Below, piece after piece: positions 40,208-47,777 of a stretch of DNA of 64,000 bases (the stretch's first letter is position 1; every line of letters begins with the position of its first letter). The stretch covers positions 62,001 to 126,000 of the forward strand of contig NZ_FNDG01000017.1 in assembly GCF_900100535.1 (NCBI RefSeq). Direction: 5' to 3'. The DNA is from Phytopseudomonas flavescens (GTDB lineage Bacteria; Pseudomonadota; Gammaproteobacteria; Pseudomonadales; Pseudomonadaceae). The notes under the pieces were generated by a model, which saw nothing but the letters and a program-made list of their open reading frames with translations, did not search any database and was not told the origin of the DNA. The position numbers and the translations under genes were made by a program.

Positions 40208-41950
40208 ATGACCACATCGGTATTCCCCATCGGTCGCGGACAGGATACCCGCGGCTTCTTTGCCAGAGCCTGGAGGCTCGTCCACCCTTACTGGCATTCG
40301 GAGGATCGGCTGCACGCCTGGGCGCTGCTGCTGACCATCCTCGTGCTGTCCTTCGGCAGCGTCGGCATGGCGGTGCTCTACAACCACTGGCACAAGGATC
40401 TGTACAACGCCCTGGAGGCCCGCGATGCCGAGGCGTTCGGCTGGCAGATGGCGCTGTTCGCCGGCATCGCCACGCTGACCATCCTGATCTCGGCCTACAA
40501 CAAGTACCTCAAGGAACTGCTCATCGTGCGCTGGCGGCGCTGGCTGCTGGAGCACTACCTGGACGCCTGGCTGGAAGACAGCCGGCACTACCGCATGCAA
40601 CTGGAGCGGCCGGTGGACAACCCCGACCAGCGCCTCACCGAGGACATCGAGGCCTTCACCCGGCTGACTCTCGGCATCGTCCTCGGCCTGGTGCAGACCC
40701 TGACCAGCCTGGTGTCCTTCTCCATCATCCTGTGGACGGTATCCGGCGGTATCGAGCTGTTCGGCCTTTACATCCCCGGCTACATGTTCTGGGCCGCCGT
40801 GTTCTACGCCGGAGCCGGCAGCTTGTTCACCCACCTCGTGGGGCGCCGCCTGATCGGCCTGAACAACCAGCAGCAGAAGGTCGAGGCCGACCTGCGCTTC
40901 GGCCTGCTGCGGGTGCGTGAGAATGGCGAGAGTATCGCCCTTCAGCGTGGCGAGGCGGACGAGGGGAAGGGCCTGCGTCAGCGCTTCGGCAAGGTCTGGG
41001 ACAACTTCCACGGCCTGGTACGCACGGAAAAGAACCTAGCGTTCTTTCTCGCCGGCTACGCACAGTTCTCCTTCGTCTTCCCGTTGCTGGTGGCGGCCCC
41101 GCGCCTGTTCTCCGGCGCCCTACAGTTCGGCCAACTGATGCAATTGAACCAGGCCTTTGGCAACCTGCAGAGCAACCTGAGCTGGTTCATCGCCGTGTAC
41201 CACGACCTGGTCAAGTGGCGCGCCACCAGCGACCGCCTGCTCGGCTTCGACCAGGCGCTGGCCGAGGTGGCGCAGGCGCCGGCCGGCATTCGCAGAACAT
41301 CTGTCGACGAACCACGACTGTCCTTGCCATGGCTGCAGACCGCACTACCAGACGGTCAGCCACTCCTGCGCATCGACCGGCAACGGATCGAGCAGGGCCG
41401 TCACCTGCTCATCCAGGGCCCATCCGGCTGCGGCAAGAGCACCCTGTTGCGCACCCTGGCCGGGATCTGGCGCTATGGAAAGGGTGAAATACAGCTGCCG
41501 CCGGCACTCTATGTGTTGCCGCAACGGCCCTATCTGCCGTTGGGCACGTTGCGCCAGGTTTTGCTCTATCCCAGCCCGGTGGACCCCGTCACGGACGATG
41601 CCATCCGCGAGGCGCTGCACGCCTGCCGGCTCGGCCACCTGGCCGACAGCCTCGATGAGGACGCGCACTGGGAAAAACGCCTGTCGCCCGGTGAGCAGCA
41701 GCGCCTGGCGGTGGCTCGCGCCCTGCTGGCGCGGCCCCACTGGCTGCTGCTGGACGAAGCGAGCTCCGCCCTCGATCCTGAGGATGAAGCCCGTCTGTAC
41801 CGCCTGTTGTGCGAGCGCCTGCCCGGCGTCACCCTGATCAGCATCGGTCACCGCCCATCCTTGCGGCAGTACCATGAAGTGCTCTGGCAGATACTGCCGG
41901 ACGGAGCATTACGCAGTGGCCGGATCGACCATGAGCAAGGCCGTGACTGA
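40208..41950 (+). CDS. ABC transporter, fused permease/ATPase (SbmA/YddA-like)
   Basis: The 580-residue protein has an N-terminal membrane domain of the ABC_membrane_2/SbmA-BacA type (about 20-330: LYNHWHKDLYNALEARDAEAFGWQM, YNKYLKELLIVRWRRWLLEHYLDAWL, NPDQRLTEDIEAF). The C-terminal ATPase has Walker A GPSGCGKST (about 404-412), signature LSPGEQQRLAVARALL and Walker B WLLLDEASSALD. It follows the siderophore receptor by 37 bases. It may move the siderophore or its peptide moiety across the inner membrane; related BacA and YddA proteins import peptides or cobalamin-like cargo. Direction is not established. Confidence 0.9.
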   Translation: MTTSVFPIGRGQDTRGFFARAWRLVHPYWHSEDRLHAWALLLTILVLSFGSVGMAVLYNHWHKDLYNALEARDAEAFGWQMALFAGIATLTILISAYNKYLKELLIVRWRRWLLEHYLDAWLEDSRHYRMQLERPVDNPDQRLTEDIEAFTRLTLGIVLGLVQTLTSLVSFSIILWTVSGGIELFGLYIPGYMFWAAVFYAGAGSLFTHLVGRRLIGLNNQQQKVEADLRFGLLRVRENGESIALQRGEADEGKGLRQRFGKVWDNFHGLVRTEKNLAFFLAGYAQFSFVFPLLVAAPRLFSGALQFGQLMQLNQAFGNLQSNLSWFIAVYHDLVKWRATSDRLLGFDQALAEVAQAPAGIRRTSVDEPRLSLPWLQTALPDGQPLLRIDRQRIEQGRHLLIQGPSGCGKSTLLRTLAGIWRYGKGEIQLPPALYVLPQRPYLPLGTLRQVLLYPSPVDPVTDDAIREALHACRLGHLADSLDEDAHWEKRLSPGEQQRLAVARALLARPHWLLLDEASSALDPEDEARLYRLLCERLPGVTLISIGHRPSLRQYHEVLWQILPDGALRSGRIDHEQGRD

Positions 41951-42099
41951 AGGTCGCGGCGGCCCTTGCGCCATCGCGATTTGTTCACCGGCCTGCGGCC
42001 ATTCAGGCCCTGAGCGTTGCAGTGCCGACGGGCGCGGCAGAGGACAGGGTGGGAAAGGCTCTTGAGCGGCGGGAGATGCGATCAGGAGCCCTCGCTGTT

Positions 42100-43593
42100 T
42101 CAGCTCCGCGGTACGCGGTCGAGCAGGTACTGGGTCAGCAGGGGTACCGGGCGGCCCGTGGCGCCCTTGTCCTTGCCGCCGCTGATCCAGGCCGTGCCGG
42201 CGATGTCCAGATGGGCCCAGCGGTAGCTCTTGGCGAAGCGCGACAGGAAGCAGCCCGCGGTGATGGTGCCGGCCTTGGGCCCGCCGATATTGGCGATGTC
42301 GGCGAAGGGGCTGTCCAGCTGCTCCTGGTATTCGTCGTACAGAGGCAGTTGCCAGGCACGGTCATCGGCGTGGCGGCCAGCGGCGAGAATCTCGCCAACC
42401 AGGTCGTCATCGTTGCCCATCAGGCCGGATACGTTGCTGCCCAGGGCGACGATGCAGGCACCGGTGAGGGTGGCGATATCGATCACTGCCTGCGGCTTGA
42501 AGCGTTCCGCGTAGGTCAGTGTGTCGCACAGCACCAGACGGCCCTCGGCGTCGGTGTTGAGGATTTCCACGGTCTGCCCGCTCAGGGTGGTGACGATGTC
42601 ACCAGGGCGGGTGGCTCCGCCGCTGGGCATGTTCTCGGCACAGGCGAACAGGCACACCAGGTTGATCGGCAGTTGCAGTTCCAGCACGGCGCGCAGGGTG
42701 CCGAACACGCTGGCGGCGCCGCACATGTCGTATTTCATCTCGTCCATGCTGGCGGCTGGTTTGATGCTGATGCCGCCGGTATCGAAGGTGATGCCTTTAC
42801 CGACCAGTACGAAGGGTTTGTCGTCTTTCTTCGCGCCCTGGTAGTTGAGCACGATCATCCGGGGCGGCTGATCGCTGCCCTGGGCGACGGCGAGGAAGGC
42901 GCCAGCACCCAGTGCCTGCAGTTTCTTTTCGTCGAGGATGTCGACCTTGAGGTTCTTGTGTGCCTTGGCCAGTTCCTTGGCCTGCTCGGCCAGGTAGCTG
43001 GGGTGGCAGATGTTCGGCGGCAGGTTACCCAGATCCTTGGTCAGCGCCATGCCGATGGCGATGGCGCGAGCTTCGGTGGTCGCGCGCTCGACGTCGGCGA
43101 CGCTGGCCTTGTCGGTGATCAGGGTGATTTTCTTCAGCGCGCCGGGCGTGGCCTTCTGACTCTTGAAGCGGTCGAACCGGTAACCGGCGTCGGCCAGGCT
43201 TTCTACCAACAAACGTGCCTTGCCGTAAGCGTCGCGGTTCTTTACTTGGACATCCTGCAGGGCGAGCAGGGCATCGCTGCCGCCGAGGTTCTTCAATACC
43301 GCATAAACGGCGGCGATCAATTTGCGCAGTTGGCGGTCAGAGAGTTCGGCGTCTTTGCCGGTGCCGACCAGCAGCACGCGCTCGGCCTTGAGATTCGGCA
43401 GGCCGTGGGCCAGCAGGGTCTGGCCAGGTTTGCCGGCCAGGTCGCCGCGCTTGAGCAGGGCACTGATCGCGCCGCCGCTGGCAGCGTCCAGCGCTTTGCC
43501 TGTTGCACCCAGAAGGGCACCCTCGGCAACGGGAATGACCAGCGTGGCGGTTTTCAAGGTTTCCGGGCGAGCGCTTTTGACAATAAATTCCAT
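42100..43593 (-). CDS. pepA: Leucyl aminopeptidase (cytosol aminopeptidase)
   Basis: The 497-residue M17 metallopeptidase releases N-terminal amino acids and also binds DNA in some bacteria. The signature NTDAEGRLVL and the metal-binding region VLVGKGITFDTGGISIKPAASMDEMKYDMCGAASV are present. The start is at ATG 43593 (MEFIVKSARPE); an upstream in-frame ATG at 43608 lacks support. It is divergent from lptF, 142 bases apart. In P. aeruginosa it neighbours holC; here an iron-uptake set intervenes. Confidence 0.96.
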   Translation of the reverse strand: MEFIVKSARPETLKTATLVIPVAEGALLGATGKALDAASGGAISALLKRGDLAGKPGQTLLAHGLPNLKAERVLLVGTGKDAELSDRQLRKLIAAVYAVLKNLGGSDALLALQDVQVKNRDAYGKARLLVESLADAGYRFDRFKSQKATPGALKKITLITDKASVADVERATTEARAIAIGMALTKDLGNLPPNICHPSYLAEQAKELAKAHKNLKVDILDEKKLQALGAGAFLAVAQGSDQPPRMIVLNYQGAKKDDKPFVLVGKGITFDTGGISIKPAASMDEMKYDMCGAASVFGTLRAVLELQLPINLVCLFACAENMPSGGATRPGDIVTTLSGQTVEILNTDAEGRLVLCDTLTYAERFKPQAVIDIATLTGACIVALGSNVSGLMGNDDDLVGEILAAGRHADDRAWQLPLYDEYQEQLDSPFADIANIGGPKAGTITAGCFLSRFAKSYRWAHLDIAGTAWISGGKDKGATGRPVPLLTQYLLDRVPRS

Positions 43594-43735
43594 GCGTGGT
43601 GTCCCCAAGACAACGAGTCGCGAATGCAGGATAATAACGAGAATTTTTCGGCTGGTTCGCTAAATGCGCGTACCAGCATGCAGTGCGGTTAGTTTGAGCA
43701 TAGCCGCCTGAGCCTGACAACCCTGGAGTCTCTGT

Positions 43736-44857
43736 TTGATCGTCTTCCGATATTTGTCCCGAGAGGTGCTGGTTACCTTGAGTGCGGTCAGCGCCGTGCT
43801 GCTGGTGATCATCATGAGTGGCCGCTTCATCAAGTACCTGGCCCAGGCGGCCCAGGGAATACTCGATCCGGGCGTGCTGTTTCTGATCATGGGCTTTCGT
43901 CTGCCCGGCTTCCTGCAACTGATCCTGCCACTAGGGCTGTTCCTGGGCTTTCTGCTGGCCTATGGGCGCCTGTACCTGGACAGCGAGATGACCGTGCTGT
44001 CGGCGACCGGCATGAGCCAGCAGCGGCTGTTCGTCTACAGCCTGGCACCGGCGGCCGTGGTGGCCCTGCTGGTCGCCTGGTTGAGCATGGGACTGGCTCC
44101 CCAGGGCGTTGCCCAGGTGGCGAAGATCTTCAACGAGCAGGACGCGTTGACCGAATTCGATACCCTGGTCCCCGGGCGTTTCCAGTCCATGCGCAACGGT
44201 TCCCGGGTTACTTACACGCAGGAACTGTCGGAAGACCGCACCGAGCTGGGCGGCATCTTCATTTCCGACAAGCGCCTGTCCCGTGCCGGTGACAAGGAGC
44301 GCGGCATTACCGTACTGGTGGCCGAGAACGGTCGCCAGGAGGTGCAGGCCGATGGCAGTCGCTACCTGATCCTGGAAAACGGCTACCGCTATGATGGCAA
44401 CCCCGGCCAGGCCGATTACCGGGTGGTGCAGTACGACACTTACGGCGTGCTGCTGCCCAAGCCCTCGGTAGCCGCGGACATCAGCGAGCGTGAAGCCATT
44501 CCCACCTCGCAACTGCTGGGCAGCGACGAACCACGCCTGCAGTCGGAGCTGCAATGGCGTCTATCCATTCCGCTGCTGGTGTTCATCGTCACCCTGATGG
44601 CGGTGCCGCTGTCGCGCGTCAATCCCCGCCAGGGGCGCTTTCTCAAACTGCTGCCGGCGATTCTGCTGTACATGGCCTATCTCGGTTTACTGGTGGCGGC
44701 GCGCAGTGCCCTGGACAAGGGGCGTATACCGCCAGCAGTGGGCCTGTGGGGGGTGCACCTGTTGTTCCTGCTGATCGGTCTGGTCCTGCTTTACTGGGAG
44801 CCGCTGCGTCTGAAGCTGGCAAGCCGCCGTATGGTACGGGAGATCGCTCGTGGTTAA
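43736..44857 (+). CDS. lptF: LPS export permease LptF
   Basis: The 373-residue inner-membrane protein is one of the two permeases of the LptB2FG transporter that extracts lipopolysaccharide. Text such as VFRYLSREVLVTLSAVSAVLLVIIMSGRFIKYL at the N-terminus and PLSRVNPRQGRFLKLLPAILLYMAYLGLL at the C-terminus is characteristic. The start is TTG 43736, 7 bases after GGAG, because no ATG is in place before the first helix. It overlaps lptG by 8 bases. Confidence 0.95.
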   Translation: MIVFRYLSREVLVTLSAVSAVLLVIIMSGRFIKYLAQAAQGILDPGVLFLIMGFRLPGFLQLILPLGLFLGFLLAYGRLYLDSEMTVLSATGMSQQRLFVYSLAPAAVVALLVAWLSMGLAPQGVAQVAKIFNEQDALTEFDTLVPGRFQSMRNGSRVTYTQELSEDRTELGGIFISDKRLSRAGDKERGITVLVAENGRQEVQADGSRYLILENGYRYDGNPGQADYRVVQYDTYGVLLPKPSVAADISEREAIPTSQLLGSDEPRLQSELQWRLSIPLLVFIVTLMAVPLSRVNPRQGRFLKLLPAILLYMAYLGLLVAARSALDKGRIPPAVGLWGVHLLFLLIGLVLLYWEPLRLKLASRRMVREIARG

Positions 44858-45911
44858 GCTGGATCGTTACATTGGCGTTCAGGTGCTGTTCGCCATCCTG
44901 GCGGTGCTCGGCATCATCGTCGGCCTCGCGCTGCTGTTCGCCTTCATCGATGAGCTGGGCGACATAGAAGGCAATTACGGTCTGGGCGATGCCTTGTGGT
45001 ACGTCTTCCTTACAGCACCGCGACGCGTCTACGACATGCTGCCCATGGCGGCGTTGGTGGGTTGTCTGATCGGCCTGGGCACCCTGGCCAGCAACAGCGA
45101 ACTGACCATCATGCGGGCCGCCGGTGTGTCCATCGGCCGTATCGTCTGGGGCGTCATGAAGCCGATGCTGGCGCTGATGCTGGTCGGCATCCTGATTGGT
45201 GAGTACGTTGCGCCCTGGAGCGAGAATCAGGCCCAGGCAGGCCGGGCCATGGCGCAAGGCGCAGGCGAAGCGCAAACCGCCAAGCGTGGCATGTGGCACC
45301 GTCAGGGACAGGAGTTCGTGCACATCAACGCGGTTCAGCCCAATGGCGTGTTGTTCGGCGTGACGCGTTACCTGTTCGACGGCCAGCGTCGGCTGGAGTC
45401 GTCCAGCTTCGCTCGTCGTGCGAGCTACGAAGGCAGTTACTGGCAGCTTGAGGATGTCGCGACCACTCGGTTCCACGAACGCAGTACCGAGGTGGTCAAG
45501 GTACCGAGCGAGCGCTGGGACATCGAGCTCAATCCGCAACTGCTCGGCACCGTGGTGCTGGAGCCGGAGGCGCTGTCGATCAGCGGCTTGTGGCGCTACA
45601 TCCACTACCTCAAGGAGCAGGGGCTGAACAACGGTAGCTATTGGCTGGCTTTCTGGACCAAGGTCCTGCAGCCGCTGGTTACTGCCGCACTGGTGCTGAT
45701 GGCCATCTCGTTCGTCTTCGGCCCGCTACGTTCGGTGACCCTCGGGCAGCGTGTGTTCACCGGTGTGCTGGTCGGTTTCGTATTCCGTATCGCCCAGGAT
45801 CTGCTCGGCCCCTCGAGCCTGGTATTCGGTTTTTCGCCACTGTTCGCGGTGCTGATTCCCGCGGGCATCTGCGCACTGGCGGGTTTCTGGCTGTTGCGCC
45901 GGGCCGGCTGA
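44850..45911 (+). CDS. lptG: LPS export permease LptG
   Basis: The 353-residue partner of LptF has an N-terminal helix (KLDRYIGVQVLFAILAVLGIIVGLALLFAFIDEL), a periplasmic jellyroll (about 130-260) and C-terminal helices (FVFGPLRSVTLGQRVFTGVLVGFVFRI). The start is GTG 44850 inside the end of lptF, with 8 bases of overlap. Confidence 0.95.
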   Translation: MVKLDRYIGVQVLFAILAVLGIIVGLALLFAFIDELGDIEGNYGLGDALWYVFLTAPRRVYDMLPMAALVGCLIGLGTLASNSELTIMRAAGVSIGRIVWGVMKPMLALMLVGILIGEYVAPWSENQAQAGRAMAQGAGEAQTAKRGMWHRQGQEFVHINAVQPNGVLFGVTRYLFDGQRRLESSSFARRASYEGSYWQLEDVATTRFHERSTEVVKVPSERWDIELNPQLLGTVVLEPEALSISGLWRYIHYLKEQGLNNGSYWLAFWTKVLQPLVTAALVLMAISFVFGPLRSVTLGQRVFTGVLVGFVFRIAQDLLGPSSLVFGFSPLFAVLIPAGICALAGFWLLRRAG

Positions 45912-45978
45912 TCGGTCGGGTGGCTGCGCCAGCGGCTTCGGGCTGGGCACGCGCTGCTGTCGTTGGGCGGTGTTTCTG

Positions 45979-46473
45979 TTATTTGCGGTGTGCATTCTTC
46001 GGAAGCCGCACGACAACGCTGGCTGAGTAGTGGTCATGCCAGGTGCGTTTGCGTTTGTCCAAGAGCACCCACAGGTAGCCCAGTCCCAGGGCCAGCCACG
46101 AAACAATCGCGATCATGAAGCGCAGCAATGCCTGCCACAGACTGATCGCGGTACCGTCTGCATTCTGTACGCGTATACCCCAGACCTGCATGCCCAGTGT
46201 CTGGCCTTTATGCGTCCAGAACTTGGCGAAGAAACCGAACAGGGTGAACATCAGCAAGGTCGAGAGCAGTGGGTCGCCGTCCAGGACTCCCGCTTCCGAC
46301 CATTCACGTAGCTGCGCCTCGCCGTAAATGGCCATTTGAATCAGCTTGTAGACGAAGGTCGCGACGATCAGCAAAGCGATGCACAGAAAACCGTCATACA
46401 GGATCGCGGCCAGGCGACGGCCCAGGCCGGCTGCTGGAAAATCGCCCTGTGGGCGCAATGCGTGTTTCGACAT
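45979..46473 (-). CDS. RDD family membrane protein
   Basis: The 164-residue protein contains the RDD signature: GLGRRLAAILYDGFLCIALLIVATFVYKL, with the Arg and Asp in the first helix. Two further helices follow (LLSTLLMFTLFGFFAKFWTHKGQTLGMQVWGIRV and LLRFMIAIVSWLALGLGYLWVL). The function of most RDD proteins is unknown; some are Na+/H+ antiporters. It converges with lptG. Confidence 0.88.
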   Translation of the reverse strand: MSKHALRPQGDFPAAGLGRRLAAILYDGFLCIALLIVATFVYKLIQMAIYGEAQLREWSEAGVLDGDPLLSTLLMFTLFGFFAKFWTHKGQTLGMQVWGIRVQNADGTAISLWQALLRFMIAIVSWLALGLGYLWVLLDKRKRTWHDHYSASVVVRLPKNAHRK

Positions 46474-46527
46474 GAAGAGCTCGCGCTGGCTGCAAGAATG
46501 ATCGGCGATGCTAAATGACAGGCATAA

Positions 46528-46557
46528 AAAAACCCCTGATATGCATCAGGGGTTTTT
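46528..46557. terminator. Bidirectional terminator hairpin
   Basis: AAAACCCCTGAT (46529-46540) pairs with ATCAGGGGTTTT (46545-46556) around a 4-base loop, with A-run and T-run on the two sides. It lies 12 bases after the stop of the cold-shock gene on the minus strand and separates it from the RDD gene. Confidence 0.9.
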
Positions 46558-46568
46558 AAAGCAGCGGC

Positions 46569-46781
46569 TTATTCCTGGACTTGAACCTGGTCAGCCTGCA
46601 TGCCTTTTTGACCTTGTACAGCGACGAAGCTAACTTTCTGGCCTTCTTTCAGGCTCTTGAAGCCGTTACCTTCGATAGCGCGGAAGTGTACGAACAGATC
46701 CGGACCGCTTTCTGGAGTGATAAAACCAAAACCTTTCTCGTCGTTAAACCACTTGACGGTACCGTTCTGACGATTCGACAT
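46569..46781 (-). CDS. Cold-shock domain protein
   Basis: The 70-residue protein is a single CSD. RNP-1 is KGFGFITPE and RNP-2 is LFVHFRAI, preceded by NGTVKWFNDE. It binds single-stranded RNA or DNA and is a small CspA/CapB-type protein. ATG 46781 is preceded by AAGGA about 8 bases away. The region upstream could carry a long 5' leader, as in cspA genes, but I cannot define its start. Confidence 0.94.
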   Translation of the reverse strand: MSNRQNGTVKWFNDEKGFGFITPESGPDLFVHFRAIEGNGFKSLKEGQKVSFVAVQGQKGMQADQVQVQE

Positions 46782-47315
46782 GTCTCTTTTCCTTGGAACT
46801 AGAGTTGATGACAGCCTCCATGTGTAGAGGACTGAAGACTGGTTGCAAGGAGTGTTGGAAGTCGAACGGGATGTAGCGGATCTTGAACGATCTACTGCAT
46901 CAGGTCACGATTCTCGGCGACCCATGCAAACACAGTGACTGAACTCTACGCTAACTCTGGAGCAAATGCCAACCCCTCGGGCACGCATAATCCCACGCAG
47001 GATTCGTGAGGCTTTGAGGCGAGTTCCAAGTTGGTTTTTATAATGGCTAATTGATTGCGCGAAGAGGCATCGCGCAGCACAGCTTTGGTGCGAACTGTTA
47101 CAAGCAGGTAACAGTTGAAGGATATAGGGTGCCCAAGGGGAGACTCTCCCCAAAGCGGGCAGCATTGTGCACATTAAGGCAGTTACGTGCAAGCTGTGGA
47201 TTACCTCATTGTTACGGTATTGCCATCTGTACGGCTTGGGGCAGAAAACGGCTGTTGCGTGATACTGTTTACGCCTTTTCTCCGGTGGGGAGACAGCAGG
47301 CGTGGCGTCATATAG
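46782..47315. other. Low-GC intergenic region with three inverted repeats
   Basis: No gene is supported. Three inverted repeats cluster between 47056 and 47152: TGCGCGA/TCGCGCA (47056-47062 with 47070-47076), AACTGTTAC/GTAACAGTT (47093-47101 with 47108-47116) and GGGGAGA/TCTCCCC (47137-47143 with 47145-47151). The base composition is lower in GC than the flanking genes. This may hold the cold-shock gene's promoter and leader, or a small RNA. Confidence 0.5.
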
Positions 47316-47507
47316 GCAACTTTCGTGGTGCTGCGCACCTACATTGTGGGGATCTTTCCTAACGACCTGGTGATCACCCGGCTGATCGGGGTAATGCTGC
47401 TGGAGCAGGGCGACGAGTGCTGCCTGAGGCGGCGCTACACGCAGTTGGAGGTCTTGGAGGCGGTCAGCGATAATCCGCAGGCCAAGCTGTCGGCCGTGAC
47501 CAACTAA
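47316..47507 (+). pseudogene. C-terminal remnant of an IS256-family transposase
   Basis: A 60-residue open frame contains LRTYIVGIFPNDLVITRLIGVMLLEQGDECCLRRRYTQLE, which matches the usual C-terminus of IS256-family transposases (pattern VGIFPN...I.RL.G..LLEQ..E...RRY). An in-frame stop at 47313 ends the frame upstream, and the catalytic part is absent. Downstream, TTACACCACTT followed by GGACACGATC at about 47540-47564 resembles the terminal inverted repeat of such elements. It is a dead fragment. Confidence 0.7.
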
Positions 47508-47777
47508 GCGGCGAACTCAGTGGCCAAGGCCATGTTGAGTTACACCACTTCTAGGGACACGATCCTTATCAACACCCCCCGCGATGGGGTATCGAAGCCG
47601 TGATGATCAACCGGCGCTCGATGGCATTTCTGGATGCCAGTGCTGCGTTATTAAGCGCGCAGGCAATTGAGGTTTGCCAACGGCCAGTGATGCAGGTAAC
47701 CACCCTTTATGGGAGCTTTCTACACCACTGGTGCCGTAAGCACTCCAACCTCAGGCCAATATGGGTAACGCCGCTGC
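47508..47777. other. Region between transposase remnant and chemoreceptor gene
   Basis: It includes the likely IS end at 47540-47564. A 62-residue open frame at 47600 has no recognisable features and is probably chance. No gene supported. Confidence 0.4.

Noticed and set aside
37837..40230. A 797-codon minus-strand frame over the siderophore receptor
   Set aside because: It mirrors the receptor and has no domain support.
46905..47192. A 95-codon minus-strand frame upstream of the cold-shock gene
   Set aside because: Runs through the inverted-repeat cluster, with no ribosome binding site or recognisable sequence.
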